A stretch of DNA of 64,000 nucleotides from Monarcha castaneiventris obscurior. Taxonomy: Eukaryota > Chordata > Aves > Passeriformes > Monarchidae. The notes below the pieces were generated by a model, which was not told the origin of the DNA, did not search any database, and saw only the letters and a program-made list of their open reading frames with translations. The stretch lies in the NCBI GenBank assembly GCA_026261815.1, contig JAMPIT010000549.1, forward strand, positions 620,001 to 684,000, read 5' to 3'. Both the position numbers and the translations under genes were made by a program. This document shows, in pieces, positions 12,214 through 23,900 of this stretch (its first letter is position 1; every line of letters begins with the position of its first letter).

Positions 12214-14032
12214 CTGAGCAGAGAGACAGAAGCCCCAGCAGGAGTCAGCAATGTCCAGCAGCACAGAGAGATTTTGTGGACATTCAACTTGAAGCACACA
12301 CAAAATAATATGTTTCTTTCCAAGGTCATTTGGTACCTCCATTCTATAGTGTTCAAGGTTAGCACGAAAGGAAATTAAACCAGCGTAATGCTTGAGATGT
12401 TTTTTTGTTTTCTCTTATAACACCTACCACAGCTGATTTCAGAAGAAAGGTACCTTGTTCCACCTTGTTATGAGCAACCATGTGCTTTCCAATCAATTCA
12501 GCAGTGCCTGGAATCTGATAGAACAGTTGCCTTAAACCAAATTTCTGCAACTGAAAAGTGTGGGGTTTTCGGAAAGTTGGTGTTTTTCCAAAAGCATCTT
12601 ATGTTGTGGATTTCTCACTTCCTTATAGAGATGTGGATAAATACTGTTGAATACAGAAATTTTAATTTCTGTAAGATTATTGAAAAACAAAAATCTGATT
12701 TGCTTAACTGGGTGAGTTCTTAGGACCATTTCCAGAACACACCTACAGATACTGTCAATTTTCCACGTTTATTGTCTAGTTCACGGATATATTTTCCTGT
12801 GTTTCAGGCTAAGAAAGAATTCATTCATTTAATGAAGTGTTGAGGAAAAACTCTGCATCATAAAACAAATTGGAAAAGTAATTTCTGGACCCAGTATTTC
12901 CTTCTGTGCAATTTATGTCCAAAATAACTACGAAAGCACTTTCCTCACTCTCTGAGCCTGTGTTTGATAACCTGCATTCTTCAGCATTTAGCTCAACAAT
13001 TGATTAATAATGTCATTATACCTGGATTTTAGGTGCTGAACAACTCCACTGAGTGCCTTTTCCTAGTTCCTGGAAAGGAAGTTACCCTGCTAAGGTCTGA
13101 CTTGCCACTTGTGCTACTTTCACTGCTCACCCATCTGCTGCTGTGGCACTGTGCCCACGCAGAGGATGGGATGCCAGCTTCAGATGAGTTTACGTGCCAA
13201 AAAGTAATAGCTGTAGAAGGATAAAATCTAGGATGGAAACATGACATCATCTTTAAAGGGCGCTAATCTTGGTGGTGAGCAATGCTAGGTGAGGAACGTG
13301 TGCCTCCATGCAGGAGATCACATCTGTTGGCAAATTTTGACTCACAGAGTTTGTCTTTGGTTAATGTGAGCGCACTCCTTTTCCCCCAATGCACCTTACA
13401 CGTTTCCCAATCTCTCAGAAATTCAGAGGGCAGTCAAGCCCCTCAGACCTCACACAGGCAAAACTGGCATTACACAGAAGCTTTTTTTATCGAATTAGAC
13501 CTGCAGGGCTTGTCCAGTATGTTCCTTTTGTGCTGGAATGGACAGGTGGCTGCTCCAGCTGGAGCTTACCTCAGTTTCCACCACTACATCCATGCCTCTC
13601 CTCCTACAGTTTCCTGACGGGTCATTATTTTGTGCATGAGGTCGTCAGCGTGGGGATTAATTGCCTGCAGCTCCAAAGAACCAGGAATTAACGCAGCCTC
13701 CATAAGTACCAGGATTTCCCCACCCAATTATTTCATCTTTCAGCTGTAATAAGTAGACAAAGGTTCACGACTGCCGTGAGGAGGGAACTGGGAAAGCACA
13801 GCAAGCTCTAATGACCTGTCCTCTGAGAGAAATCTGCCATCAGAACCTGCTCTAGGTTCCAGCTTTGCTGGAATTCAACCGTGCCCATGCAATAAAACCT
13901 GACTTGTCACAACCTGCCGTGTGACTCCAGCCAGGATGAAAGAGGTTTCTGGGATGAAAAGCAACGGAGTGGGCTGAGATTTGTGCCAGGGGCCATGGGC
14001 TTTGTGCAGCTGTTTGTGGAGCTGCAAAGACA

Positions 14033-14220
14033 TGGTTTAGAACAGATATTAGGAAGAAATTCTTCCCTGTGAGGGTGGTGAGGCCCTGGCACAGGGTGCC
14101 CAGAGAAGCTGTGGCTGCCCCTGGATCCCTGGAAGTGTCCAAGGCCAGGCTGGAAGGGGCCTGGAGCAACCCAGTCCAAGGATTGGCCTTCCAGCCCAGA
14201 CCATTCCATGGTTCTGTGGT
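14033..14220 (+). mobile_element. CR1 LINE fragment, 3' end, sense
   Basis: Sense-orientation CR1 is seen: gatattaggaagaaattc, cctgtgagggtgg, the ggatccctggaagtgtcc core, and the terminus ccattccatggttctgtgg. Compared with other copies, about 60 bp between the core and the tail is missing. It forms the left arm of an inverted pair with the copy at 14511-14978. Confidence 0.9.
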
Positions 14221-14510
14221 ATCAGAGAAGACAACATCAGAACTCAGAGGGTGAATATTGTGCCAGCGACCAGTCCAGGCTGCACAAATTAGGTGCAAAA
14301 TTTCACTAGGAGATTTCTCTCCATGCTTTCCTGTTTTCCAGAGGTCTCAGCCAGTTTATTTAGATTAAAGTGGCTTTTGCAAGGTCAACCACCTTTCCAC
14401 TGAAAAGATAATGAATTGTAAGGGCAAAGAAAACAAGGACTTAAAGCTGCAGAAAATCTCTGGAAAAGATTTTTTAAAAAAATTTTTTGGAGGTTCTTCA
14501 TGTTTCATTA

Positions 14511-14978
14511 TCACAGAATCATAGATTCATAGACTGGTTTAGGTAGCAAGGGACCTTAAAGATCATCCAGTTCTATCTATGCCCTGGGCAGGGACATCTT
14601 CCACTATCCCAGGTTGCTCCAAGCCCCGTCCAGCCTGGCCTTGGACACTTCCAGGGATCCAGGGGCAGCCACAGCTTCTCTGGGCACCCTGTGCCAGGGC
14701 CTCCCCACCCTCACAGGGAGCTGAGGGTGATGTTGAGATCTTCCTGACATCTAACCTATGTTTCTTCTCTTTTAATTCAAAACCCTTCTCCCTCGTCCTA
14801 TCACTATCCGCTCATGTAAAAAGTCACTCTTCCTCTTTTTTATAAGCCCTCTTAAGTTCTGGAATGTCCAGGTCTCCCTGTAGCCTTCTCTTCTCCAGCC
14901 TGAACAACCCCAGCCCTCCCAGCCTGTCTCTGTAGGAAACCTTCTCCAGCCCATGGAGCACCCATGGCACCTTGTTCT
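14511..14978 (-). mobile_element. CR1 LINE fragment, 3' end and ORF2 terminus
   Basis: Starts with the reverse complement of the CR1 tail (agaatcatagattcatag, actggtttagg) and runs through the core into the ORF2-end region (cttctcttctccagcctg, ccagcctgtctctgtagg). Length is about 470 bp, 5' truncated as usual for CR1. The core is almost the exact reverse complement of 14065-14154. Confidence 0.92.
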
Positions 14979-15187
14979 CATGTAAACACTTTTGATTGAT
15001 CTGTGTTAGTCATTAGAAGAGATGGTGGGGCAGAATTCTACGTCAACTGAATTCTGATAAGTTTTATTATTAAACAGTTTGTTGACTGTTGCTCACATCA
15101 GAAAAAAAAAAAAAAACTCAGGCATTTTCCCACTCCCTGCTGTCCAGAGGCAGAGAGCAGAACTGCAATAAAAACTCCCATTTCAAA

Positions 15188-15206
15188 AGCAAACAAACAA
15201 ACAAAC
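15188..15206. repeat. (AAAC)n microsatellite
   Basis: About four copies of the aaac unit, close to a poly(A) tract at 15102-15116. Confidence 0.85.
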
Positions 15207-18030
15207 CTTGGAAAAGGACAGGGTTGCGTGTTGTGCTGTTTTACTTTGATGAGAACATCTCAGGAAAAGAACCTTGCACAGTGTTTTTAATCTGTCAGAG
15301 CTGACTGAGCTCTTGCTAGAAAAAGTGGATTTCCCCATGCTTAGGCACCCATGTCCCTGCAGGACTTTGGCACCCAGAACTCCAGGGTTTGGGAAGTAAC
15401 ACCCCCAATCCTGATTTGGGGAAGGCAACCTGCATTTTAAGTTCATTTGGAGAAAATAAAAATCATACCAAAAGAGACTCTTTTGTCTCATTGAAAACAT
15501 GGCCAAATCTTGTTTTTCACTGGTTGCTGTCTGCCACCATAAAACAGGCTAAGAAGACATCCAAGCATCAGCTGAAAACAAGTGTGATTTAGAAAACTAT
15601 TCAAGGTTATGAATTTTAAGAACTGAAAAGAAGTAATGACAGTGAACACTTAGAAAACATGATTATTCAGCATCAAATCCTCCCAGCTGTGCTTTTCACA
15701 AGAACTGAAAGCAGCATTCGCTCTCCTTCCCCAAAATTCAAGAGAGAGTCAGCTTCACTTTCTCAGGTTTAAAGGAAATAGCATGAAAACACTCCGTTCT
15801 GCTCACAAAACAATGCCTCATAGCTCCATGGGTGGCTCAAGAAACAAGCAGAGTCACTCCAGGGATGTTTTATTACCATGTGGAGGCTGTCACTGACAGA
15901 GTCACTGCAGGGGCAGGGGACTGATGTTCACACCCTTCACTGACCTTGGCACCGTACCCAGCAATGTCCCCACCAGCCCTGGAATATGCAAGTTTACAAC
16001 TTAACCTCAATTTTTAATTCTTGCTCGGTTTATAGGAACATATTGTCCATGATTTATGAGTTAAACTAGCTCCTAAGTTAAGAAACACATGCTGTTTTTT
16101 TTAAAAAAATATGAAATAAAATAGGTATATAGAAATTTACCCAGGCATACAATCCTATCTGTGGCCATTTAGATGCAGCTAGACTCCTAAGGAACAGTCT
16201 GTAAGTGGCATTCAGAAATTAGAAATTAATTTTGTGTTCATCTGAAGAACATATTTAGGAATTATTTTAATTAAAAATGCAAATCTCCATCAACATGGTG
16301 GGATTGGAATAACGCTGTAACAACTGTAACTAAATATAAGCATCTATTGAAGGAGCAAATATATTTTGTTATACATAACAATATATATTCATATGATTTA
16401 AATAGTTGGTGCTATTTTCTGCCTCAGTTATTGGGAGATTGTTTGCCTGTACCCACATCTTTGGAATAGTGAAGGGATTATAGGCCTTGGTGCTACATAT
16501 TCTCATCTGTAGACTGGGAAGTGGTAGGAAAAGGCAGTGATCCAAGCAGTTCCCATCACTTCAGGCCAGAAAGAGAGGAAATGGGAATAAAAGGACAGCA
16601 CTCAACGCATATAGCTGAGCATAACCCACAGATAGCTACTTAGAGCTCTCTCTTCATACACGTGAATGTATCTTTTACAGGACTAAAGGTCTTTGGCCTG
16701 TGAACTCCTCAAAGGTTTCTGATTAAATAAAGTACCTCAGCCACTAGCTAAATAACTACACCTAAATAAATCCACCAGCTACTACTAGCTAGTGGAAAAT
16801 CTATTCCTGTCTGGATCACCAAAGGTACAATTAGGGTTTTATCAGGTCGTTTTCCCAAACTTAAGCAGATGCTGATGGAAATGCACAGGCTCAAAAACGA
16901 TATAAATTAATGTCAGGCCAGATGTGGCATCATTTCCATGGTTCAAGTGAATAACAGTGCACGTTAATTCTATACAGACCATCTGTTTAAGGATTTAATT
17001 TTTTTTCTTCATTAAGTAGACGGGAGAGGAAAGAAAGTTAATATATTTAGTGGTGTTTTTCCCTCCCCTTAGCTTCTGTAATCTTAAATGCTGGGGAATT
17101 TACATACCCAGAGTGGGGGGGTGTGACTGATGCAAAATTTTCGAGTTTCTTTCTCACATCAGTCATTTGAGACTGTCCTCTCCTTCCCTTATTTGCCAAT
17201 GGTTTGTATCTTACCTTGAGAGAGCGTTAGGGAAAGCAAAGGTCGTATCAGCAGTTAGTGAAAGTGCTAATAAATCCTTCAGAATTCATTGAGATTCACC
17301 GTTTTACACCACCCGACAATTCCCCCCATCCCTGCAGGCAGAACTACACGCAGCTCCAGGGGAATATTAATGAGGGACAGGAAAGCTGGAACAGTCAGGG
17401 TGTGACCATCACAGGGCTGTAATCAGGAGAGAGGCTGGGGTCAAGCTGATCTGCCCACACCTGTTAGGACTGTCTGTTTTAAACGCAAAACTACCTCTTT
17501 TCCTTCCGATTCACACAGCCTTCAACAACATCAAGGGCTACTTCCTGACCCAGAGAGCTGAGTGGATTGATGGTGTGGGAATGAACACCTTGAGCAAAGA
17601 TGACTGACGATAGCTGTAAAAATAAATCAATCTGGAACATCTTGGATGACCATGTAGCCAGTTGCCTAACGGGGTTCTCTTCTCATGAGAAGCTTTGGCA
17701 TTGTCCTGCAAATTGGTTTATTCAGAGCAGTCACCCTGTTTCCAGGTGCGAGGAGGACTCGCTTGCAAAGCCCGTCTTGCAAAGCACCCAAATCAGCCTC
17801 ACTTCACCCAAACTCCTGGAACAAGAGCCTATCATCTCACTGTGGTGCTAATTATCCTCATCACCAACTCCACTGCTTTGCTAAATGGCCTTTCCTGTAG
17901 GAACAGCATTAAAGTGAATGTCTTTAACACAGGAGAGGGATTCAGTTTTGTGCTCCTACACTTATCCCACAGTGGTACCCCAGGCTTCCCAACACCCTCC
18001 AGCTCTGAAGCTCGCTGCTTCAGAGCAGGA

Positions 18031-18069
18031 GCAAACCATTGCAAACCATTAAGTGGTTTGCAAACCATT
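18031..18069. repeat. Short direct repeats of gcaaaccatt
   Basis: The 10-mer gcaaaccatt occurs at 18031, 18041 and 18060. The first two are adjacent; the third follows a short spacer (aagtggttt) that can pair with the preceding repeat. Confidence 0.9.
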
Positions 18070-20803
18070 AAAGTGGAGCTCCAGCAAACTGGACCATTGC
18101 TGCAAGATACTGTGTGCAGGCAAAAGGGAAAAGCATAAATGTGAAACAAAAGGAGGCAAAGTAACACTGACTGCTCGATCTGCTGGGTCTCACAGGGTCC
18201 TTCAATCATGCAGCTTGGAGCTGCTCATTATGGACTTTGGGCTCGTGTCACAAGGAGATAAAATTTCCATGAGAAATAAAAGCGGTAAGAAATGTCACTT
18301 TCCACGTTATCTTGTGGCAGCAAGAAATACAGAACTTTTTTCCCTGGGTTCTCATTTCTCAATGCCCTTGAGGAGTGTGTTTCTGTGTTTGTGAATAAAG
18401 ACTGGGGAATGTATCACAAACAACCATGTGCAAGAGTTCCCTTTATGCTCAGAAGGGGATCTTTATGGAAGCCAAATGGTCACAGAGGCACACAAATCTT
18501 ATCACAGCATTGTTCATTTGCCAAGTTTTCCTTTCTGTCCATGAATACAGATGATTGGGGATTCATTATATAAAAGTACTGTGCACACTCCGTTTGGTCT
18601 TGTGCTTTTAACGAGCTGCATAAGTGACAAGCTTTCACAATAAAACAACTTGTAATTAAAGGGAAAGTACTAATAGATTATTAAAATAATAAAAAAAAAA
18701 TCTAATTACATGTTAATAAAGTGTGGACAAGCATCTGTGGGAATCCCCATTCAATCCAGCCCAAAAATGAGGACTAACACATCCAGGAAAGTATGGGTTT
18801 ATTAGCTACCTCATCAAAGCTTTCTTAGAAATTACTAATTCCCTGTAATTTTTGTAATTGAACCAATTTTCCAAAGTATTCAGCACCCATCCAGTGATAA
18901 TGGAAGGCAGCAGGTGTGCCTTAAATCACGCCTAAAAATTGAGACTAGGGACCTAAATCAAACACTAAGTTAATATAAAAACTCCCTTTGACTTTGTTAA
19001 GCAGTGACAGAGGCCAGAAGTCAACACTGTCTCCCTCTGAGTGAAAATTCGGGCAAGGCTGTGGCAGCTACTTCATTTTAGAGCCTTTGAGAGGTGAGAA
19101 AAGGGTACCCTACCTCAGCTTTCCTGCAGCAAATCCTGGGGCTTTGGGGAGAATGTTGAACGTCTAAGCTAGAATTTTCAAATGTCTTCATGGGAAATGC
19201 CATTAAGTTTTAGTTTTACTCAGGTCCAGACCTGCTCAAAGGTGTCAGCTCCGTGGCTCTTTCATGATCAGTGTGATACTGCTGCTTGGAACGTAAAGAT
19301 CAGCTGTGGCCATGTTTTCCTGGAGTTGTTAGATCCAATTTCACCTCGACAATGGGTTTCATCACATGGCTGAGGAGGTGCTGCTACTTCCATTAGTTCA
19401 TAATTAACAGGTAGGTAGCAACGCTGAAAAATAATTTTTTACCATTGGATAATCCTGGCAGTAGGATACACGCTGCAGCCAAAGCTTTAATTATTATGCT
19501 TTATATTTTAAGAAACATTTTCTTTCTCTTCAGCATTTGGTTTTTCTAATCAAATGTGCCATGTGTTCTGTACTCAAGAAATCAGACTTTTATAAATAGT
19601 GTATATTTGCATGCAAAAATATTCAAAGTGATTAAAAGGGATTCGGGGGTTTTTGTTACAAATTGCTGGTCAACACATGTAAATCATTCTTAAAATTCTA
19701 ATGGTAATGCCGTAGAGGTGCCAGTTCCCAAAGTAATGATAGAATTAGCTCTTTATTTCTTAAAATAACTTCAGCAAGACAGAAATTCCTCTTGTTTCTA
19801 GGATGGTCTCCTTCAAAAGGAAGCCTCTGTGAGCCATTTGGGTTGTTACAGATCTCAGCTATCAGCCAAGAGAGACTAGGAAGGCTCCCATTTCCTTTAC
19901 AAATGGTTAGGATTCAGTTATGAAATGTATTAAAGAGAACCATTCCTCAGGTGAATAAAGGATTTCGACAAGCCTGTCCTGCTGGAAGGACACTCAATCA
20001 CCAGAATTATCTTTAATATTATCACCCGCAATGGGATAGAGCTGCATTTCTAAAATGTCAGTTCATTTTGTAATGCCTGGATGGGTAATCACAGGTACTA
20101 ATTATCTTTCATTTGGAACAATTTATGCTCTCCTTTGAACATTAGGCCTCTTCACTGGATTTCTTCAATCCATCTGCTGACTGGATCCCGATTATCCATG
20201 GGGCTACCCTTTCCAGATTAGTCTGTGGGGACTGAAAGATGGAGATTCCATTAAGTTAATGGGAATCACATGGCAAAGCCTCATCATCCCATTTTGAAAA
20301 TGCAGTCCCACTGGTTAAGTGAAGACTAATTCTAAAAAGGGCAGAGTGACAATATAGGGATTTTCCAACGGACAAAGTAGTTTAAAACTCTCATAAATTA
20401 AAAGATTTGTTGGAAATACTTGCTACTGCTTTTCTGGCTCCATTTCTGCGGGACTGCAGTGGACCCAGATACTTCTGCAACCTGATATTATGTAAATCGT
20501 TATAGAAAACAAATGTCACTCTCCTTAATGACCTCAGTGCAGAGAAAGACCAGGAGCAGCACAGCAGGAGCTCAGGTAAAGCACCTCAATCTTAGCAACT
20601 GGATTTCTTCTCTTTTTGTGCCCAAAAAAAATGTCTACACAGCACCAACGAACAGAAGGAGGAGTCACAAGGCTTGCAGACAAAACCTGATCCACAGAAA
20701 GAGTTGCCCATCCCAGCAGTTTGGAGGAGGGTCAGCTCTACAGAGAAACAGTTCTGACCAGAACTTTTAGCTTGTCCCCAATATTTCCAAGAATTCACCC
20801 TAC

Positions 20804-20994
20804 CTCCCAGGGTAGCTGAGAGCAGGAAATGTGTCCCATATTTCTTGATCAGGTTTTCTGTAATCTGTTGAAGGGTCGGGCGCCGTCCCAGCAGCCTTAT
20901 GTTACGGAAGAATTCCGGGGCGAGCGGCAGTGGGGAGCCAAGGAAATTTCTTCTTTCCACAGCGAGATTGTTTACTTTCCAGCGGCCAAACTCT
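20804..20994 (-). CDS. BRINP3: BRINP3 internal coding exon, start of MACPF domain
   Basis: This exon encodes 63 complete codons on the minus strand, from EFGRWKVNNLAVERRNF through APEFFRNIRLLGRRPT to YGTHFLLSATLG. It is preceded by a T-rich tract ending in cag (AG at 20995-20996) and followed by a gtaggg donor (20803 downwards). The first base, A, completes an arginine codon from the upstream exon, and the final G is the first base of a glycine codon. The sequence matches the BRINP family, whose members are neuronal glycoproteins with a MACPF domain. BRINP1 and BRINP2 differ from the family member seen here at several positions as I recall them (for example ERRNFLG and PEFFRN), so BRINP3 is the best fit. 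The protein has been linked to neuronal cell-cycle suppression and neurodevelopment; its molecular mechanism is not established. The segment Y-G-T-H-F is the first half of the MACPF signature. The exon is intact, with no frameshift or stop. Confidence 0.95.
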
Positions 20995-23900
20995 CTGCAA
21001 AAACAAAGCAGTTCTCATTCAGAAATGTGTCATTCAGACAAATGTCCTTCATTTGCAAACGACTCTGCTCTGCTGAGTAGCTGGGGGCGACTCGCTGGGA
21101 ATTACAACAGGCCTTGACAGTGATACTCTGTCATGTGTTATAGACAGGACAAGCAACGAGGGTTATTTATTAGGAGGGGAGACAGAGCTCCATAATAAAA
21201 TAATTGTTGGGAAAGAAAGAAATAAAAACTAAGCCGCTTAGGTTGCTGCTCCTCCTGTTGGTTTCGTGTCGCCTCTGATGTGGATATTGCTCGAAAACAA
21301 CCAGATTTGGTAGAAACCGAAATGAAAGCAATTATTTCCCCAAATCTGGACCAGATGCGACAAGTAATTTTGTTAGAACGAGGTAAATTTTAAAATCCTA
21401 ACAGAAAGAGTCCATGTTCTTTGCCTTTAGATGTAAAGTCACTCAGGTACAAAACTGGATAATTTGATTAACCTGGAGAAACACTGCCACACCACATTTG
21501 ACCTAACTGTGGTAATTCCAGTTTTATCTATACTTTTGGCCTCCATTTTGAGAAAATGGAAAGCCAGAAAGACTGATTCCTAAAAACTGATGACTTTTCA
21601 ATTTAGGAGGGATATAAGTTGAATTCAAAGGCTTGTCCCCTTCCCCTCCCCAAAATAAATCAATGACAGCAGGGAAAACAAACAAGCTCATTGCACCGCA
21701 ATAAACACATCTTTTATTCATTTGCTTGCCAATTAAGATACCAGATAGAGCTATTAGTGAGAAGGACTCATTGTCCTCAAAATCTAGACAAGACAGACAG
21801 CCTTGGCAGTGCCGTGGCTTTTCCCAGATACAGCAATAGCTGTTTTGGTTACAGACTCCGGGAATTAAGTGCAAATGACCTGAGGACTCTGCTTCAGCCA
21901 CCACTTTGTTGAGTGTTTTGTGCAGCCACATCAATTAGGATTCCTCTTAGACAAGAATGTACGAAAGCAAAGAGCTCAGCGAGTTTGCAAGATCCTGCTG
22001 AAGGTCCCAGGTAAACAGAGAGCAGCGTTCACGCACAAAATTAACACAGAAGCAGAAATCAAAGATGCAGCACAAAAAGAATATTTGGGGGATGCCCGAA
22101 ACAAAGTGTTGCCAGAGGCTGAATGACCAGGGCTGTGTAACACATACCCAACACAAGGATTTTTTTAAAATACTTTTAGGTCCACAGTTATTGGTAGAAC
22201 CCAGATAAATACATTTTTGTACAGCCCTTCTGCTTTCCAGCGCCCTCCCCTTTCTCTCCGGGATCCAAACTGCCTTTCCTCTCAGACAGATGCCATTTTT
22301 CAATCAAAAACAAACGTGAAGAATGACAGTAGGAAGAGATTTCTGTAACTTAACTGAAATTTAATGCAATTTACCAGTCAAGGGTATGAAGTTAAACAGA
22401 TCCCCATAGTTCTTAAAGACTCTACACATCACCAGTGTGCCTAAATTACTATTTGGGAATTGCTTTCTTATAGTTTTTCCAACTTAGTTGTCAGGTTTTA
22501 AAGTTTTCTCTCACAACTTTCCCTTCCTTTTAGGAAACTATAAAACCAATAACTTCTATTTGCAGCTTTTATGGAACTACTGTATATGAGCAAAGAGAAA
22601 TGAAAAAAACTACACACAAATATTTTTTGCCAGTAAAGTGAAAAAATCCTCATTGTGTATATTGATCACATCAATGCAGACACTAAAAACAGTGAATTAC
22701 CCTGCACTGTTAATATAATTTTAAGTGAAAAACAAACAAATCACCAAAAAAAATCTATTACAAAAATCTTCCCATTTTTGGTGTTTGAATTCTCTGCTTT
22801 CTGGTCATATTTTTCATTTGGATACATCAGAAAATATTGGCTAACTGTAGTTCCTGAACAGACCAGCAAGACAGACTTGCTCTGACACCAAGAAAATATT
22901 ACAAGTTTTATGATGTAAAATACTTATTTTATACCTTGAGGAAACCTTTTGTTCTAAGCTCGCTATCTGAGCTCAGGTTCAAACACAATATGAACAGAAA
23001 AGATACAATTCTTTTAAAAGACAGTTTGCTGCCACCCTCGATCTGATTTTCATTGTCAGTATTTAAGGACAGAGAACACCACCCTAATCCCCTCAACCTG
23101 CCCCATTTTTGGTGCAGTCAGAGGAATCTCACCAAATGCCTCTTGCTGCCTGTGTCACACATTTGGGACTGAGAAGAAACTGTCCCCCAAGAAAAACATC
23201 TCATCTTGACTTAAATTCTGAGGATTTCTCAGAAATCTCCATCTCTGTTGTGGTGCTTAACCACAGAGGGTGCATTTTAGTTTCAGTTTGAACATTGCCA
23301 ATTCAAGTTTCCAATTTCTTAGAGCCCTTGATACATGCTGGGCAACTGAAAAAAACTTCTAAATATTAGATACATTCTGTGCAAGATATTACAGCTCTTG
23401 TTTGAATCCCCTCTCAACCCTGGGCTGAGCCCATTGCCTTCCTTGGTGCCTCTCTGTGCACTGATATGTCTTGCAGCTCTGCTCCACAAGCAGCAAATGC
23501 TTTCTTGGAAGAGTTGAATTGGAAACAATGGCCTCATCCATAACAAAATTCAGAAGAATTTCCAAGTCGAGGTTCCCCCTGACCGACTACAAACCCTTTA
23601 TTTACTGAATCCTGGGACTGGGTTATTCTGGCACTAAGAGAAACTTGATTGACTTAAACAAATTTGAGTTCCTTCCACAGTTTTTGCTACAGAAGGATTT
23701 TTATTTCTGCTGTATGTTTAGAGAGGAAGCAGGCAAATGCTTTTGTAAAAGTTTTGTCATTCTTTTTCAGTTCAGAACATATCAATGGAAACACTTACTA
23801 GTGCAGCAAGTAATCAGCCTTTGAAATTCACTGCTGAGGAATCTGGGGGAGTAGAATATGGAAGGTGGAACCCTTTTAAAAAGATGATGGTTTTATAATT

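Larger units (their letters stand above)
12214..20803 (-). other. BRINP3: BRINP3 intron between the two exons (8590 bp, phase 1)
   Basis: The intron is bounded by gtaggg at 20803 and ctctgctcag at 12214. It interrupts the codon for the second glycine of the MACPF signature. It holds an inverted pair of CR1 fragments (14033-14220 and 14511-14978), a poly(A) tract at 15102-15116, an (AAAC)n tract at about 15188-15206, and short direct repeats at 18031-18069. An AT-rich segment with POU and homeobox-like motifs lies around 16230-16420. A short open stretch on the opposite strand (17519-17607) looks somewhat exon-like and is treated as a finding. I see nothing else in 12214-14032, 14979-17518 or 18070-20803. 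Confidence 0.9.

Noticed and set aside
13852..14298. Open frame of 148 codons, minus strand
   Set aside because: It overlaps the sense CR1 at 14033-14220 and reads that repeat in the antisense direction.
12023..20994. Assignment to BRINP1 or BRINP2 instead of BRINP3
   Set aside because: BRINP1 differs at many positions in both exons, and BRINP2 has a longer Gly/Ser linker and different residues around the IQIA-TGAIK segment. The observed IQIASTAIK and short linker fit BRINP3.
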